DNA of 64,000 nt from Pseudoalteromonas shioyasakiensis (GCA_013391845.1 CP058414.1:1970501-2034500), one strand, 5' to 3'. Shown: positions 1-9,320, numbered from the stretch's first letter. Numbers and translations are program-made. The notes: generated by a model from the sequence alone, not told the origin.

Positions 1-1
1 A

Positions 2-1150
2 GATTTTATGATCTTAGCCATGTTATTTATGACTGGTGCGTTTGCTTTGTTTTTCGTCACTAACTGGCTAGGTCGTGTTTGGTGTGGTTACACTTGCCCG
101 CAAACAATCTGGATGCTTATGTTCACTTGGGTTGAACACAAAGTTGAAGGTAACCGAAACCAGCGTATTAAACTTGATAAAACAGCTTGGTCAGCAAGTA
201 AATGGCAAAAGAAAATCACTAAACATGCCGCTTGGCTTGTGATCTCTTTACTCACATCAATGTCATTCATGGCTTATTTCATCCCGGCTAAGTCTTTATA
301 CATGAGCTTATTTACCCTAGAAATGTCTGGCATTGTAAGCTTTTGGGTATTCTTATTCGCATTTTGTACGTATGGGAATGCGGGATTCTTGCGTGAAAAA
401 ATGTGTACTGTTGCTTGCCCATATTCGCGTTTTCAATCAGTAATGTTTGATAAAGACACCTTGGTGGTCACGTACGATCAAGAGCGAGGAGAATCTCGCG
501 GTGCTCGTAAGCGTAAAGCCGATCCAAAAGAGTTAGGCTTAGGTGACTGCGTAGACTGTAATTTGTGTGTAGAAGTATGTCCAGCTGGTATAGATATTCG
601 TAATGGCTTGCAATATGAATGCATAAACTGTGGTTTATGTATTGATGCCTGTGATAGCACAATGGAAAAGTTCAACTATCAAAAAGGGCTGATCAAGTAC
701 GCCTCGGAAAAACAAATGGAAGGTAAAACGACCAACCCATTTAGACTAAAACTTCTTGGTTATGGTGGTTTGACGGCGCTATTTGTCGTTGGGATGGTTG
801 TGTGGATGGCAATGCGCACACCAATCGAGGCCTCTGTAATTCGTGACCGTAATGCACTGTACCGAGTTAATTTTGAAGGCTTGGTAGAGAATCCATATAC
901 CTTATCAATCATCAATAAAACGCAGCATAGTTTGAGTTATTCAATTGGTATAAGTGGTATCGAAGAAGCAAGCTTACAATTGCCTGAAACTATCAAAGTT
1001 GAAGCAGGTCAGATGAAGCGAGTACCTGTTACTGTGGTTGCCGATGGCTATGACTTAAAGTCAAAAGTAACGCCTATCAGTTTTCACATTCAAGCATTAG
1101 AAGATGCCAATATCGCAATTACTAAAGAGACTAAGTTTTACCGAGATTAA
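2..1150 (+). CDS. ccoG: Cytochrome c oxidase accessory protein CcoG (partial, N-terminus outside window)
   Basis: Membrane-bound iron-sulfur protein of the CcoG/FixG/RdxA family, which assists maturation of the copper centre of cbb3-type cytochrome oxidase. The reading frame is open from the left edge, so the first membrane segments lie outside the window. Visible in order are a membrane segment followed by the Cys pair in CGYTCPQ, two more membrane segments, CTVACPYSRFQ, and two 4Fe-4S ferredoxin motifs (CVDCNLCVEVCP and CINCGLCIDACD). A further membrane helix follows, then a C-terminal Ig-like FixG_C domain of about 110 residues. Family members are usually about 470 residues, so roughly the first 90 are missing. 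The genes that normally accompany it (ccoNOQP) are presumably to the left. Confidence 0.93.
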   Translation, partial: DFMILAMLFMTGAFALFFVTNWLGRVWCGYTCPQTIWMLMFTWVEHKVEGNRNQRIKLDKTAWSASKWQKKITKHAAWLVISLLTSMSFMAYFIPAKSLYMSLFTLEMSGIVSFWVFLFAFCTYGNAGFLREKMCTVACPYSRFQSVMFDKDTLVVTYDQERGESRGARKRKADPKELGLGDCVDCNLCVEVCPAGIDIRNGLQYECINCGLCIDACDSTMEKFNYQKGLIKYASEKQMEGKTTNPFRLKLLGYGGLTALFVVGMVVWMAMRTPIEASVIRDRNALYRVNFEGLVENPYTLSIINKTQHSLSYSIGISGIEEASLQLPETIKVEAGQMKRVPVTVVADGYDLKSKVTPISFHIQALEDANIAITKETKFYRD

Positions 1151-1167
1151 TCCAACCCCAAAATGAA

Positions 1168-1193
1168 AATGGCTTGTTTTTAACAAGCCATTT
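1168..1193. terminator. Bidirectional hairpin between ccoG and the convergent gene
   Basis: A 12-bp inverted repeat (AAATGGCTTGTT with its complement, 2-nt loop) lies just after the ccoG stop and covers the stop codon of the convergent gene. The arms carry A and T ends, so it could end transcription from both sides, but the U tract is short. Confidence 0.5.
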
Positions 1194-1596
1194 CTGCAAA
1201 TTCGAGTTTCTTTAGCACATGGGCTTTAGCGCTATCTAAATCATCAAATAAACAGTCCATTATCTGAATTGGTGATTGTGCTTGTGCAATGATGCGTTTC
1301 ATTTGATTGAGTACAATTGATGAGCTAAACATGTATGCGGTAGCGACACAGTTAGTGCTTTGTAGAGCACGTAACAATTGGATAAACCCGCGTTCGGCCT
1401 CAGGAGTAGTAGCAAGTAATTGGGTAGAATGACTAATATAAGCCCACGGCTTTCCAGCTAGATCAGAAATATGCTTTTTTATATCTACTGCAAAGTCATT
1501 GACTAAACGTGCGTTAATATTACCAGAAAATTGTCCAATTATAATTGGACCATCAGTGATGATACTGACACTGCCATAGTGATTCTTAAATTCCAA
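1180..1596 (-). CDS. Hypothetical protein, about 138 aa (STAS/SpoIIAA-like by appearance)
   Basis: I do not recognise this protein firmly. It is a small soluble protein without a signal peptide or membrane helix. It alternates short strands and helices (GSVSIITDGPIIIGQFSG, then a helix with FAVDIKKHI, then PWAYISH), which resembles STAS-like proteins of unknown function that are common in marine gammaproteobacteria. I chose the TTG start at 1596 because AAGGGA lies 6 nt upstream. The longer reading from another TTG at 1638 has no ribosome binding site. It converges on ccoG and is followed upstream by about 180 bp of AT-rich non-coding DNA. Confidence 0.6.
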   Translation of the reverse strand: MEFKNHYGSVSIITDGPIIIGQFSGNINARLVNDFAVDIKKHISDLAGKPWAYISHSTQLLATTPEAERGFIQLLRALQSTNCVATAYMFSSSIVLNQMKRIIAQAQSPIQIMDCLFDDLDSAKAHVLKKLEFAEMAC

Positions 1597-1734
1597 TTTG
1601 CTTCCCTTTTGAATTAAAAGAGCGCGAATTTTATACAATTCTATGTATGTGTCTAGTTATTTAATATACATTTATTAAATAACATAAATAATTCAATTGA
1701 GTTTTTTATTTGTGTGTTTTATTCATTTAAGTGG

Positions 1735-1763
1735 TTTGGAGTAAATTATTTATTTACTCCAAA
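1735..1763. other. Perfect 11-bp inverted repeat downstream of the M14 peptidase
   Basis: TTTGGAGTAAA and its complement are separated by 7 nt, 17 nt past the stop codon of the M14 peptidase gene. No U tract follows on the minus strand, so it may be a 3' mRNA stem-loop rather than a classical terminator. The rest of 1600-1779 is AT-rich and shows nothing else. Confidence 0.4.
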
Positions 1764-1779
1764 TTTAAAATATAACTAA

Positions 1780-2685
1780 CTATTTATTAACAATATAGTT
1801 CAATGCACCGGTAACCGAGGCTACTTGTGCATCAATACAGACTTCATCATTTGCCTGTGGGCTATCAGGGTAAACTTCTGTTGTTGTCACAAATTCAGCA
1901 TCAGTGAGACCCATACATAAGCCGAGTTTTTTCGCTTGGTAATGAATAACACCCAATTGGGTTTGCGGTACACCAATCAACTGGTTATTCTCATCGCTAG
2001 GTGCGATATGAGTTACTTTTTCAACAGACTTAATAATCGCTGCCTGAAACGCGTCATGTGGACGTTCACTATCAGCAACGAGATAAAAGCCATCTGGGAT
2101 GTTCCAGTTATCGTGAGTGGTTGCATCACGTGCTGCAAGAGCAGGACGAAACTCACTATTATCAGTATCAGTTGTTTCATGTAGGTCGATATGCACGTAA
2201 GGTGCAATGGTATTGTCAGCTAAATACTGCATGATTGCTGCAGACTCTTCAGCTGGGCTGTCAGCGTAGAATGAGCGGTTTGGATCTGTCGCATTAGGGT
2301 TCCAGCGATTAATTGTTTCATAACCCCACGGGCTGATACACGGTGCTACTAAAATATTAAAATCGGCAAAGTAGTCTTTAGCTTTGTTCTTAGCAAACGC
2401 TAATGCGCCATGCACACCACTTGTTTCATAGCCATGAACGCCACCGGTAACCAATACTGTCGGTTTATCAGCTTGCCATTGCTTGCTCTTTAAAATGTAA
2501 AGAGGGTACTTGTCGCTGTCGTAACTTAATGCACCATACTGTTCAATATTGAAATCGATTGATAAAGACTCTAATTGCGATACAACATCATCTATATAGC
2601 TACGTTTTACTGTCTGTGATTTAAACCATGCTTTTTTATCTGCTTCGTTCCACGGTTTACCTGGGGTTCCTATAGGGTAACTCAT
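1780..2685 (-). CDS. M14 family zinc carboxypeptidase-like protein
   Basis: Zinc metallopeptidase of the M14 (carboxypeptidase/succinylglutamate desuccinylase-like) superfamily. The first zinc-binding motif HxxE is in GGVHGYETSG near residue 84. An Asn/Arg substrate-binding stretch follows (NPNATDPNRSF), and the third zinc ligand is in HIDLHET. There is no signal peptide or membrane helix, so it is probably cytoplasmic. AAGG sits 6 nt before the ATG. It is transcribed alone, with a hairpin after the stop. The substrate cannot be read from the sequence; peptides or N-acylated amino acids are both possible. Confidence 0.85.
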   Translation of the reverse strand: MSYPIGTPGKPWNEADKKAWFKSQTVKRSYIDDVVSQLESLSIDFNIEQYGALSYDSDKYPLYILKSKQWQADKPTVLVTGGVHGYETSGVHGALAFAKNKAKDYFADFNILVAPCISPWGYETINRWNPNATDPNRSFYADSPAEESAAIMQYLADNTIAPYVHIDLHETTDTDNSEFRPALAARDATTHDNWNIPDGFYLVADSERPHDAFQAAIIKSVEKVTHIAPSDENNQLIGVPQTQLGVIHYQAKKLGLCMGLTDAEFVTTTEVYPDSPQANDEVCIDAQVASVTGALNYIVNK

Positions 2686-2747
2686 AAAATACCTTATTCG
2701 ACTTGCTACAAAACGCCAAGCTTATCTAAGCCGTTAAGTCACTGCAA

Positions 2748-3338
2748 CTAGATAAGTTCAGTGGTAAAGGTACCTTGCTCATACAGCTTTGCGTGATGGT
2801 GCTTATGGGCCTCAAATAAGTATCTACGAAGTTCCTCTTCACCTTTGCAAACCTTTACGATCTTACCTGCAATCCCTTTACTAGTGGTTCGAATTGGCTT
2901 CACACTAAGAATAATGTGATCTCTGCTAGGTAAATCAAATGCGAGTAATATGTCTTTGTTTAGCTCTGGAGCTTGACGCTTAGGCTTGAGTAACACGCCA
3001 GTACTTGATAAAGATAATATTTGAAATTGCTCGGTATGTATTTCGAGATCAGGAGTTCGCCAGCTGCGTTCGATCCCTTTGGTATCTATCACTTCTGGTG
3101 CACTGAGTAAGGGTATCAGCTGGCCATTTTCGTCATTGATAAACTCAAGTGGAAACCAAAGCTGATAAATACCCACCTCGGCAAGTAAAGTTAGTTTGGA
3201 ATTTGCTAGTAAGCCGTTTAATTTATTTGGCAAGTTGAGCCTAACAGACATTTTTGTATCGGTTGGATCGCCATCAAGGTTTTCAGCCTCGAATAAACGG
3301 TTGAAAAAAGTAAGTTCTTGTTCGGATAAATGTGCCAT
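2748..3338 (-). CDS. PilZ-domain-like protein
   Basis: Soluble protein of about 196 residues. The C-terminal half resembles a PilZ beta barrel (an xSxxG-type turn in SLSSTGVLLKP, then strands with ILLAFDLPSRDHIILSVKP). The arginine motif that usually binds c-di-GMP is not clear, so ligand binding is doubtful. The start at 3338 is chosen because AAGGAG lies 7 nt upstream of this ATG; a longer reading from 3359 lacks such a site. It is divergent from the AI-2E family transporter. The PilZ assignment is tentative. Confidence 0.55.
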   Translation of the reverse strand: MAHLSEQELTFFNRLFEAENLDGDPTDTKMSVRLNLPNKLNGLLANSKLTLLAEVGIYQLWFPLEFINDENGQLIPLLSAPEVIDTKGIERSWRTPDLEIHTEQFQILSLSSTGVLLKPKRQAPELNKDILLAFDLPSRDHIILSVKPIRTTSKGIAGKIVKVCKGEEELRRYLFEAHKHHHAKLYEQGTFTTELI

Positions 3339-3490
3339 ATAAAGCTCCTTCTTTAGCACGCTTACTTATATGTATCATAAATTGTTCAAATTATGCACGT
3401 ATAATCAGCATTAATTATGCCAGAAGCTTTGTGATTTATTTTGCGGCGTATTTCACTTACACTGATAAAAAAGTTAACAAGGATTTTATT

Positions 3491-4528
3491 TTGTCGAGCC
3501 TGACTGGTGTAAATAAAAGTTTAGTAATATTTGCTGCTTTAGTCGTTGTTTTAGCGGGTATTAAAGCTGCAAGTGTGATTGTTATTCCATTTGTGTTGGC
3601 GGCCTTTATCGCTATTATTTGTAATCCCTTAATCCGTTTCTTTGCCAAATACGGTATCCCTAAAGGTATTGCTGTGGTTTTTGTGATGCTGATGATTGTC
3701 GGTATAGGGATAAGCCTTGCCGGTCTGGTTGGGCAATCTATGACCGATTTTTCAGAAAATTTACCTGAGTACAAGGCACAACTCAAAGAAGAGTTTGTCT
3801 GGGTGGTTAACGTTGCTGCAAGCTATAACATTTTGATTGATAAAGAGCAGATTATTTCTTTATTTGATCCAGGTAAAATGATTGATGTTGCAACTAATAT
3901 GCTCACCGGGTTAGGTGGGGTGATGGCGAACCTGTTTTTAATCATATTAACTGTCGTGTTTATGCTATTTGAAGGGCCAATGCTCAGCAAAAAAGTGCAT
4001 TTAGCACTCGATGACCCTGAAATGAAAATGCAGCAAGTTGACCGTTTCTTAGATTCAATTAATTCTTATCTAGCCATAAAAACAATGGTTAGTCTAGGCA
4101 CAGGTGTTCTTGCAGGATTCATGCTGTGGGCACTTAATGTTGATTATTTTGTGCTCTGGGCTGTGGTGGCGTTTATGCTTAACTATATTCCTAATATTGG
4201 TTCTATTATTGCTGCAGTACCAGCTGTGTTACTTGCTTTAATCACGCAAGGCCCATTGGTAGCAGGGTTTATCGCTGGTGGATATTTAGTTATTAACACA
4301 GTGATGGGTAATATTGTAGAACCGCGCTTTATGGGGAAAGGGCTGGGCTTATCGACGCTAGTGGTGTTTTTATCGTTGATTTTCTGGGGCTGGTTGATGG
4401 GAACAGTTGGTATGCTATTGTCAGTTCCATTAACTATGATAGTTAAAATTGCTTTAGAAACCAGCCAAGAAGGGCGATGGCTTGCTACTTTGCTAGGTAA
4501 TGGTGAAGAGCTAAAACTTGAGGATTAA
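3491..4528 (+). CDS. AI-2E family transporter (PerM/TqsA-like)
   Basis: Polytopic inner-membrane protein of the AI-2 exporter superfamily (DUF20/PerM). It has two N-terminal helices, a soluble segment of about 100 residues, and then a block of five or six helices. The later block holds NYIPNIGSIIAAVPAVLL, and the family's C-terminal VEPRFMGKGLGLSTLVVFLS stretch follows it. I chose the TTG at 3491 as start because AAGGA lies 7 nt upstream. This gives 345 residues, normal for the family, and removes an unlikely 53-residue extension. The exported substrate of this family is mostly unknown. Confidence 0.85.
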   Translation: MSSLTGVNKSLVIFAALVVVLAGIKAASVIVIPFVLAAFIAIICNPLIRFFAKYGIPKGIAVVFVMLMIVGIGISLAGLVGQSMTDFSENLPEYKAQLKEEFVWVVNVAASYNILIDKEQIISLFDPGKMIDVATNMLTGLGGVMANLFLIILTVVFMLFEGPMLSKKVHLALDDPEMKMQQVDRFLDSINSYLAIKTMVSLGTGVLAGFMLWALNVDYFVLWAVVAFMLNYIPNIGSIIAAVPAVLLALITQGPLVAGFIAGGYLVINTVMGNIVEPRFMGKGLGLSTLVVFLSLIFWGWLMGTVGMLLSVPLTMIVKIALETSQEGRWLATLLGNGEELKLED

Positions 4529-4550
4529 AAAGGCGCTTAAGCGCCTTTTT
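4527..4550. terminator. Bidirectional Rho-independent terminator
   Basis: A perfect palindrome, AAAAAGGCGC-TTAA-GCGCCTTTTT, overlaps the stop codon of the AI-2E family gene and faces the convergent LprI-like gene. It has a GC stem and a T run on both strands. Confidence 0.9.
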
Positions 4551-4587
4551 ATTTTTCAAAATGATTAACGATTATAGCGACTTGGTA

Positions 4588-5004
4588 TCACTTTAGAGGT
4601 TGTTGTAAAACCTTTACATGGTTTTTGAGAATTTCAATCTCACATTGTTTGTAGGCAATAGCGGCACTAGTGCCATTTGGCATTTTTTGTAAGTAGCGCC
4701 AACGACAACTGTCTTCTAAATAACGCTCTTGGTTTTTTATACTGCGATTAAAAATTGGTAGCAATTGGCTATTACCGGTATCTTCTTTTATTTTTTCAAG
4801 ATCCATAGTGAGCTTATTAACCCACATTTTTTGGTCACGTTGCAGGTCTGCAATAACTTGATCAAGGCATTGAATATACCGCTTGGTGTCATCAGTATGG
4901 TTGCTCGCGAGCTCACAAGCTTGCTCTGCTTGAGCCTGTGATGCAGTCGTAATTAAACCTAAAAAGATGCTCTTAACGAATATGGATGTTTTATTTTTTA
5001 TCAT
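4588..5004 (-). CDS. Exported LprI-like (DUF1311) protein
   Basis: 138-residue protein with a typical signal peptide (KSIFLGLITTASQAQA, cleavage predicted near residue 26). The mature part has four cysteines and the LprI-like pattern CRWRYLQKMPNGTSAAIAYKQC, so it is probably a periplasmic lysozyme-inhibitor-like protein. The start overlaps the end of the sensor kinase gene by 14 nt. This suggests translational coupling as the last gene of the PepSY/response regulator/kinase operon. A role in envelope stress sensed by the kinase is inference. Confidence 0.7.
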   Translation of the reverse strand: MIKNKTSIFVKSIFLGLITTASQAQAEQACELASNHTDDTKRYIQCLDQVIADLQRDQKMWVNKLTMDLEKIKEDTGNSQLLPIFNRSIKNQERYLEDSCRWRYLQKMPNGTSAAIAYKQCEIEILKNHVKVLQQPLK

Positions 5005-6328
5005 GGTAATTAAACTCTAATATAAACTCAGCGCCGGCTAGCTTCTCTGCATCTTTAATGGTTAATGTGCCATTATACGAGTTTACTAAATCAGATACGA
5101 TAGCCATGCCAACACCATGGCCACTTTCGTAAGTATCGAGTCTGGTACCGCGAGTCAGTAATGATTCGCGTTTGTGCTCAGGAACACCTGGGCCATCATC
5201 ACTTATGCTGAGTGTTAACTTTTTGTTCTGTTTAACCTTTATATCGACCTGTGAACGGCAAGCTTTACAGGCATTATCGATTAAATTACCGAGTAGTTCC
5301 ATTAAATCGGTTTTATCACCTAAGAAATAGTCTTTTTCACTAACCTCAGAGGTAAAAATAATATCTTTATCGCGATAAACCTTGCTCATCGCGCTTAAAA
5401 TTGAATCAATAACAGGTTTAATATGGGTTTGCTTTTTCCAAGTATCAGAAGCACCCGTTGCAGCTCGTTTTAATTGATGTTCGATCATCACATTAATACG
5501 ATCTAACTGCTCTTGTGCATCGGCATCATTGGCTAAAGGGCTTGATTTAAGGACTGCCAAGGGGGTTTTTAATGCATGAGCAAGATCGCTTAACGAAGCC
5601 CTATAGCGCTCTTTTTGGCGCTGTTGCGATTCAAGTAATAAGTTTAAGTCGGCTTTTATGGTTTGCAGCTCTACTGGGTAGAGACCTTTTATTTGCTGAT
5701 TATCGCCCGATTCAATGGCTTTAATTTCTTTATCAAGACGTTGCAATGGCCTTGCACTCCAAACAAAACCAATCGCCATAAGCGCTGCAATGGCCACACC
5801 CATTACATACATCCAATTTACTAACGTTTGTTTAAAGCCATCCATCAGCCTGAGAAGTGCATCATTACGTTTTAATAAGATAAAACGCGCATGCTCCGAT
5901 TGGTCAATGTTTTCTAAAATAACGGTAAGGGTTAATTGCCAGTACACGGTCTTGTTGTATTCAACACGGCGAAAATCCGCAGAGCCTGCTGGGGCTTCAA
6001 AGTTATCTGGAATAAAATTGATGTTGGTGGCTGATTCAGAATACCAAACAGGAAGATCACCACGATAAATCATTGCATAGGTATCTGAATTTAAACGATT
6101 TAGCTCTGGAGTTAAGATGGTGCTCGGCATTACAATGCCGCGTTCAGTGAAGTCAACTTCAGAAATAAGAGAATATAAATGAGCTTCGAGGGTTTTTTCG
6201 GTCGCTTCGACCAAAGAAGCGTAGTAAGCCTTACCAATTGAGAAAAACAGAATTGGCAAGGCTACTAATAAAACAAAGACAAGGATAAATCCTTGCCTTA
6301 CTTTAAGCGGTATTTGCGATGCTACCAC
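4991..6328 (-). CDS. PhoQ-like sensor histidine kinase
   Basis: Two-component sensor of about 445 residues. It has an N-terminal membrane helix (residues 15-33), a periplasmic sensor of about 125 residues, and a second helix near 170-190. A HAMP-like stretch is followed by the dimerisation box DLAHALKTPLAVL with the phospho-His near residue 250. The ATPase boxes are NLIDNACKA (N), DDGPGVP (G1) and GHGVGMAI (G2). The periplasmic length and the LAHALKTP box fit the PhoQ group. The gene overlaps the response regulator by 7 nt. Confidence 0.9.
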   Translation of the reverse strand: MVASQIPLKVRQGFILVFVLLVALPILFFSIGKAYYASLVEATEKTLEAHLYSLISEVDFTERGIVMPSTILTPELNRLNSDTYAMIYRGDLPVWYSESATNINFIPDNFEAPAGSADFRRVEYNKTVYWQLTLTVILENIDQSEHARFILLKRNDALLRLMDGFKQTLVNWMYVMGVAIAALMAIGFVWSARPLQRLDKEIKAIESGDNQQIKGLYPVELQTIKADLNLLLESQQRQKERYRASLSDLAHALKTPLAVLKSSPLANDADAQEQLDRINVMIEHQLKRAATGASDTWKKQTHIKPVIDSILSAMSKVYRDKDIIFTSEVSEKDYFLGDKTDLMELLGNLIDNACKACRSQVDIKVKQNKKLTLSISDDGPGVPEHKRESLLTRGTRLDTYESGHGVGMAIVSDLVNSYNGTLTIKDAEKLAGAEFILEFNYHDKK

Positions 6329-6996
6329 TGACTTTTAAGCCTATAACCACGGCCACGTAATGTTTCAACTGGGTTAAGGGTACCGTCAGGGTCAAGCTTC
6401 TTACGTAAACGCAATACGAAAACTTCTATTACGTTTGAATCAAGGTCGAAGTCTTGATCATAAATGTGCTCTGTCAATTCAGATTTAGAAATTACCTTTT
6501 GTGGGTTAACCATTAGATATTCTAAAACTTTGTATTCGTATGCAGTTAAGCTAAGTTCTTTATCATTAACCCAAACTTGTTGTGAGCGAGTGTGTATTTT
6601 GATAGGACCTGCTGTCATTTCTGGGTTTGCTTTACCTGCGCTGCGGCGGATAAGTGCATTACAGCGTGCAATCAGCTCTTCAACATGGAAAGGTTTAGTT
6701 AGGTAGTCATCAGCACCTGCATCTAAGCCTTCTACTTTATCCTGCCAACGGTCACGTGCAGTTAAAATCAAAATAGGGATAGTAATCCCCTGAGCACGGG
6801 CTTTGGTAATTAATTCGATACCATCTACTTTTGGTAAGCCTAGATCTACTACCGCCATATCAAGCGGGTACTCGGTAATATGGAATAAACCAGCTTCACC
6901 ATCGTGACAAAGGTCAACGCTATAACGCTCTTTTTCAAGTGCATTACGGAGGTTATCTGCTAAGTGTAAATCATCTTCAATAACTAAAATTCGCAT
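6322..6996 (-). CDS. PhoP-like response regulator, OmpR family
   Basis: 224-residue regulator with a receiver domain (acidic pocket EDD near the N-terminus, phospho-Asp in AVVDLGLPKVDG, Lys in LTKPFHVEEL) and a C-terminal winged helix (SNVIEVFVLRLRKKLD, ETLRGRGYRL). It is the partner of the kinase immediately downstream, with overlapping ends, and its start lies 2 nt after the PepSY gene. The length and sequence resemble PhoP and related envelope or Mg2+ regulators. Its regulon is unknown here. Confidence 0.92.
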   Translation of the reverse strand: MRILVIEDDLHLADNLRNALEKERYSVDLCHDGEAGLFHITEYPLDMAVVDLGLPKVDGIELITKARAQGITIPILILTARDRWQDKVEGLDAGADDYLTKPFHVEELIARCNALIRRSAGKANPEMTAGPIKIHTRSQQVWVNDKELSLTAYEYKVLEYLMVNPQKVISKSELTEHIYDQDFDLDSNVIEVFVLRLRKKLDPDGTLNPVETLRGRGYRLKSQW

Positions 6997-6998
6997 TC

Positions 6999-7250
6999 TT
7001 AATCCTTTTTCACTTCGCCAGTCTTTTTGTTCACATGGACATCAACCACATGGCCGTTCGTTTTTAAAATTCTTACGGTAAATACTTTATCTTGCTCTGT
7101 GATTTTTAGGGTTCGGCCGTCCTCAGATTTTTTGGCAATTGTCACAGCCTGTTTTTTAGTCACTTCAGAGACTTGTTTCTTACTGGCATCAGCATGAAAG
7201 CTTGATAATGCAAATAAAAGACTAAAACTGAAGGCTAATAATATGCGCAT
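6999..7250 (-). CDS. Small periplasmic PepSY-domain protein
   Basis: 83-residue protein with a signal peptide (residues 1-22, ending near ADA) and a single PepSY domain (AVTIAKKSEDGRTLKITEQ, then VDVHVNKKTGEV). It is the first gene of the operon with the PhoP/PhoQ-like pair and is separated from the regulator by 2 nt. Small PepSY proteins next to PhoP/PhoQ-type systems are common in gammaproteobacteria and are thought to influence sensing or proteolysis in the periplasm. GGAG lies 9 nt before the ATG. Confidence 0.85.
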   Translation of the reverse strand: MRILLAFSFSLLFALSSFHADASKKQVSEVTKKQAVTIAKKSEDGRTLKITEQDKVFTVRILKTNGHVVDVHVNKKTGEVKKD

Positions 7251-7402
7251 GACGGGGAACTCCTAAACCAGACCCATTTAGTTTAATTAACCAATTAACT
7301 AAAATTCAAGTAATTACGTTCAATTCTGTAATTTCAATAGGCAAATCTTAGTTAATAAGCCGTGAACAAACACTGAATTAATGATTCAGTTAAGTTCAGA
7401 CG

Positions 7403-7702
7403 TTAACCAAATACTTTTTTAAATGGTTTTACAACTGAGTTATCGTAAACACCTGCAGCAATATAAGGATCATTTGCTGCCCATTCACGAGCTGCTTCTA
7501 ATGACTCAAACTCAGCAACGACTAACGAACCTGTAAAACCAGCTTCAGCGGGATCTTCACTATCAATGGCAGGAAGCGGACCTGCTGTGAATAAACGGTT
7601 TTGTTCATCTAATTCTTGTAGACGTGCTAGGTGAGCAGGACGCGCAGATTTGCGTGCTTCTAAACTATTTTCAACATCAGTTGAATAAATCATATACAGC
7701 AT
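7403..7702 (-). CDS. YciI family protein
   Basis: 99-residue protein of the YciI family, a ferredoxin-like dimeric fold with a conserved His/Asp pair. The family's N-terminal [25 protein letters not shown] and the central [11 protein letters not shown] are present, as is the C-terminal [19 protein letters not shown]. The function is not established; a weak enzymatic role is suspected for the family. It lies upstream of yciB and the trp operon, as YciI does in enterobacteria, which supports orthology. Confidence 0.85.
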   Translation of the reverse strand: MLYMIYSTDVENSLEARKSARPAHLARLQELDEQNRLFTAGPLPAIDSEDPAEAGFTGSLVVAEFESLEAAREWAANDPYIAAGVYDNSVVKPFKKVFG

Positions 7703-7878
7703 GGTGTGTTCTCAATGTTATTTTTAAAAAATAGTAGCATATTCTTAGCAATAGACGAGAGAATATTCGCGTAATAATCTTTACACAAACCCATATAACT
7801 TTAACTTATAAAGCTTGAAATACGCGGTGTAACACTGGTAGAGTCGCTGGGTTGAGAAAATAATAATAAGGTTTTTAA

Positions 7879-9303
7879 ATGAGCGAAAAACGCGAGCATT
7901 TTAGCTCCCGCCTCGGTTTTATTTTAGCGGCAGCCGGTTCTGCTGTAGGTATCGGAAACTTAGTGGGTTTTCCTGTTTCAGCTACAAAAAACGGCGGTGG
8001 TGCTTTCCTATTAGTTTATGCATTGTTTGTCATTTTCATCTGTTTACCAGTGATGATGGCTGAAATGGCAATGGGTCGTAAAGCGCAAAAAGATCCTCTT
8101 GGTTCTTACAAATTATTAGCGGGCAACGATCCTAAATGGAACTTTGCAGGCTTTTTAGCAGTATTAACGCCATTTATGATTGCTGTTTTTTATATGGTTA
8201 TCACTGTATGGATTTTTGGTTATTTATCGCAAACTGCATTTGGTAATTTAGATGCTTTGGCTCAGCCAGATAACTTTGGCACTTTTATTAACAGCTACAC
8301 CGTGTTTGGCTATATGGCAGTGGTTGCTATCATCGTTAACTTGATTTTGGTTGGCGGCGTAAAAGAAGGTATTGAAAAAGCAGCTAAGTTTATGATGCCA
8401 GCTTTATTCGTTCTACTAACAGCGTTGGTTATTTATGTATTAACACTTGATAACGCGATGGCTGGTGTGAAGTACTATATAGTGCCTGACTTTTCAAAAA
8501 TGGATGCAAGTGTATTAAATGGTGCATTAGCACAAGCGTTTTTCTCATTGTCGTTAGGTATGGGTATTTTAATGACCTATGCATCTTATATTTCAAAGAA
8601 AGACGACATTGTTGGTAGTGCTAAAATGGTTGCTGTAACCGATTCTCTTGTTGCATTTATTGCGGGTCTTATGGTTCTTCCTGCTATATTTAGCTTTAAC
8701 CCAAACACTGACCCAAGCACTTTATCTGACTCATCGGTATCGATGATTTTTGTTTATTTACCAAAAATTCTATTAGCGTTACAAGCTGATATTGGTTATG
8801 TAGGTGCATCAATTGTTGCGTTTGTATTCTTTTTACTCGTCTTTTTTGCTGCAATTACGTCGCTTGTATCAATTGTAGAAGTTCCAACAGCAACATTAAG
8901 TGACCGCAAAGGTATTAGCCGTAAAAAAGCGTTGCTTATCTTAACTTTATCTACAGGTGTATTAACTGTGCTTTGTACGATGTCGTTTGGTATGGTTGAA
9001 TCACTCACTAAGTTTGTTAGTTATGGCGGCGCAGATAAGAGTTTATTTGATATTGTTTATGATGTGTTTTATGACACAATTTTACCGCTTAACGGTTTAA
9101 TGGTGTGTTTATTCGTTATGTACCGTTGGAAAAAAGCAAACTTATCAGCAGAGCTAAGCCAAGGCTGTGACGGCTATGTTGGTAGCTTCACAGAGAAGTA
9201 TGTGAACTTCTCACTATCAACGTTTATCCCTGCCATTTTATTACTAATCTTTGTAAATACGGTGGCGACTAAATTCTTTGCATTTAGTATTTTCGGATTT
9301 TAA
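7879..9303 (+). CDS. Sodium-dependent transporter of the NSS (SNF) family
   Basis: 474-residue membrane protein with 11 to 12 predicted helices, belonging to the neurotransmitter:sodium symporter family. Helix 1 shows the family signature GFILAAAGSAVGIGNLVGFP with the sodium and substrate sites. The unwound helix 6 region is in FFSLSLGMGILMTYASY. Likely substrates are amino acids. It is a single-gene unit with a strong terminator after it. Confidence 0.92.
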   Translation: MSEKREHFSSRLGFILAAAGSAVGIGNLVGFPVSATKNGGGAFLLVYALFVIFICLPVMMAEMAMGRKAQKDPLGSYKLLAGNDPKWNFAGFLAVLTPFMIAVFYMVITVWIFGYLSQTAFGNLDALAQPDNFGTFINSYTVFGYMAVVAIIVNLILVGGVKEGIEKAAKFMMPALFVLLTALVIYVLTLDNAMAGVKYYIVPDFSKMDASVLNGALAQAFFSLSLGMGILMTYASYISKKDDIVGSAKMVAVTDSLVAFIAGLMVLPAIFSFNPNTDPSTLSDSSVSMIFVYLPKILLALQADIGYVGASIVAFVFFLLVFFAAITSLVSIVEVPTATLSDRKGISRKKALLILTLSTGVLTVLCTMSFGMVESLTKFVSYGGADKSLFDIVYDVFYDTILPLNGLMVCLFVMYRWKKANLSAELSQGCDGYVGSFTEKYVNFSLSTFIPAILLLIFVNTVATKFFAFSIFGF

Positions 9304-9320
9304 AAACCAGTTCAATACTT

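Noticed and set aside
3332..3490. N-terminal extension of the AI-2E family transporter
   Set aside because: The added 53 residues are unlike the family and would overlap the start of the divergent gene; the TTG at 3491 has a good ribosome binding site.
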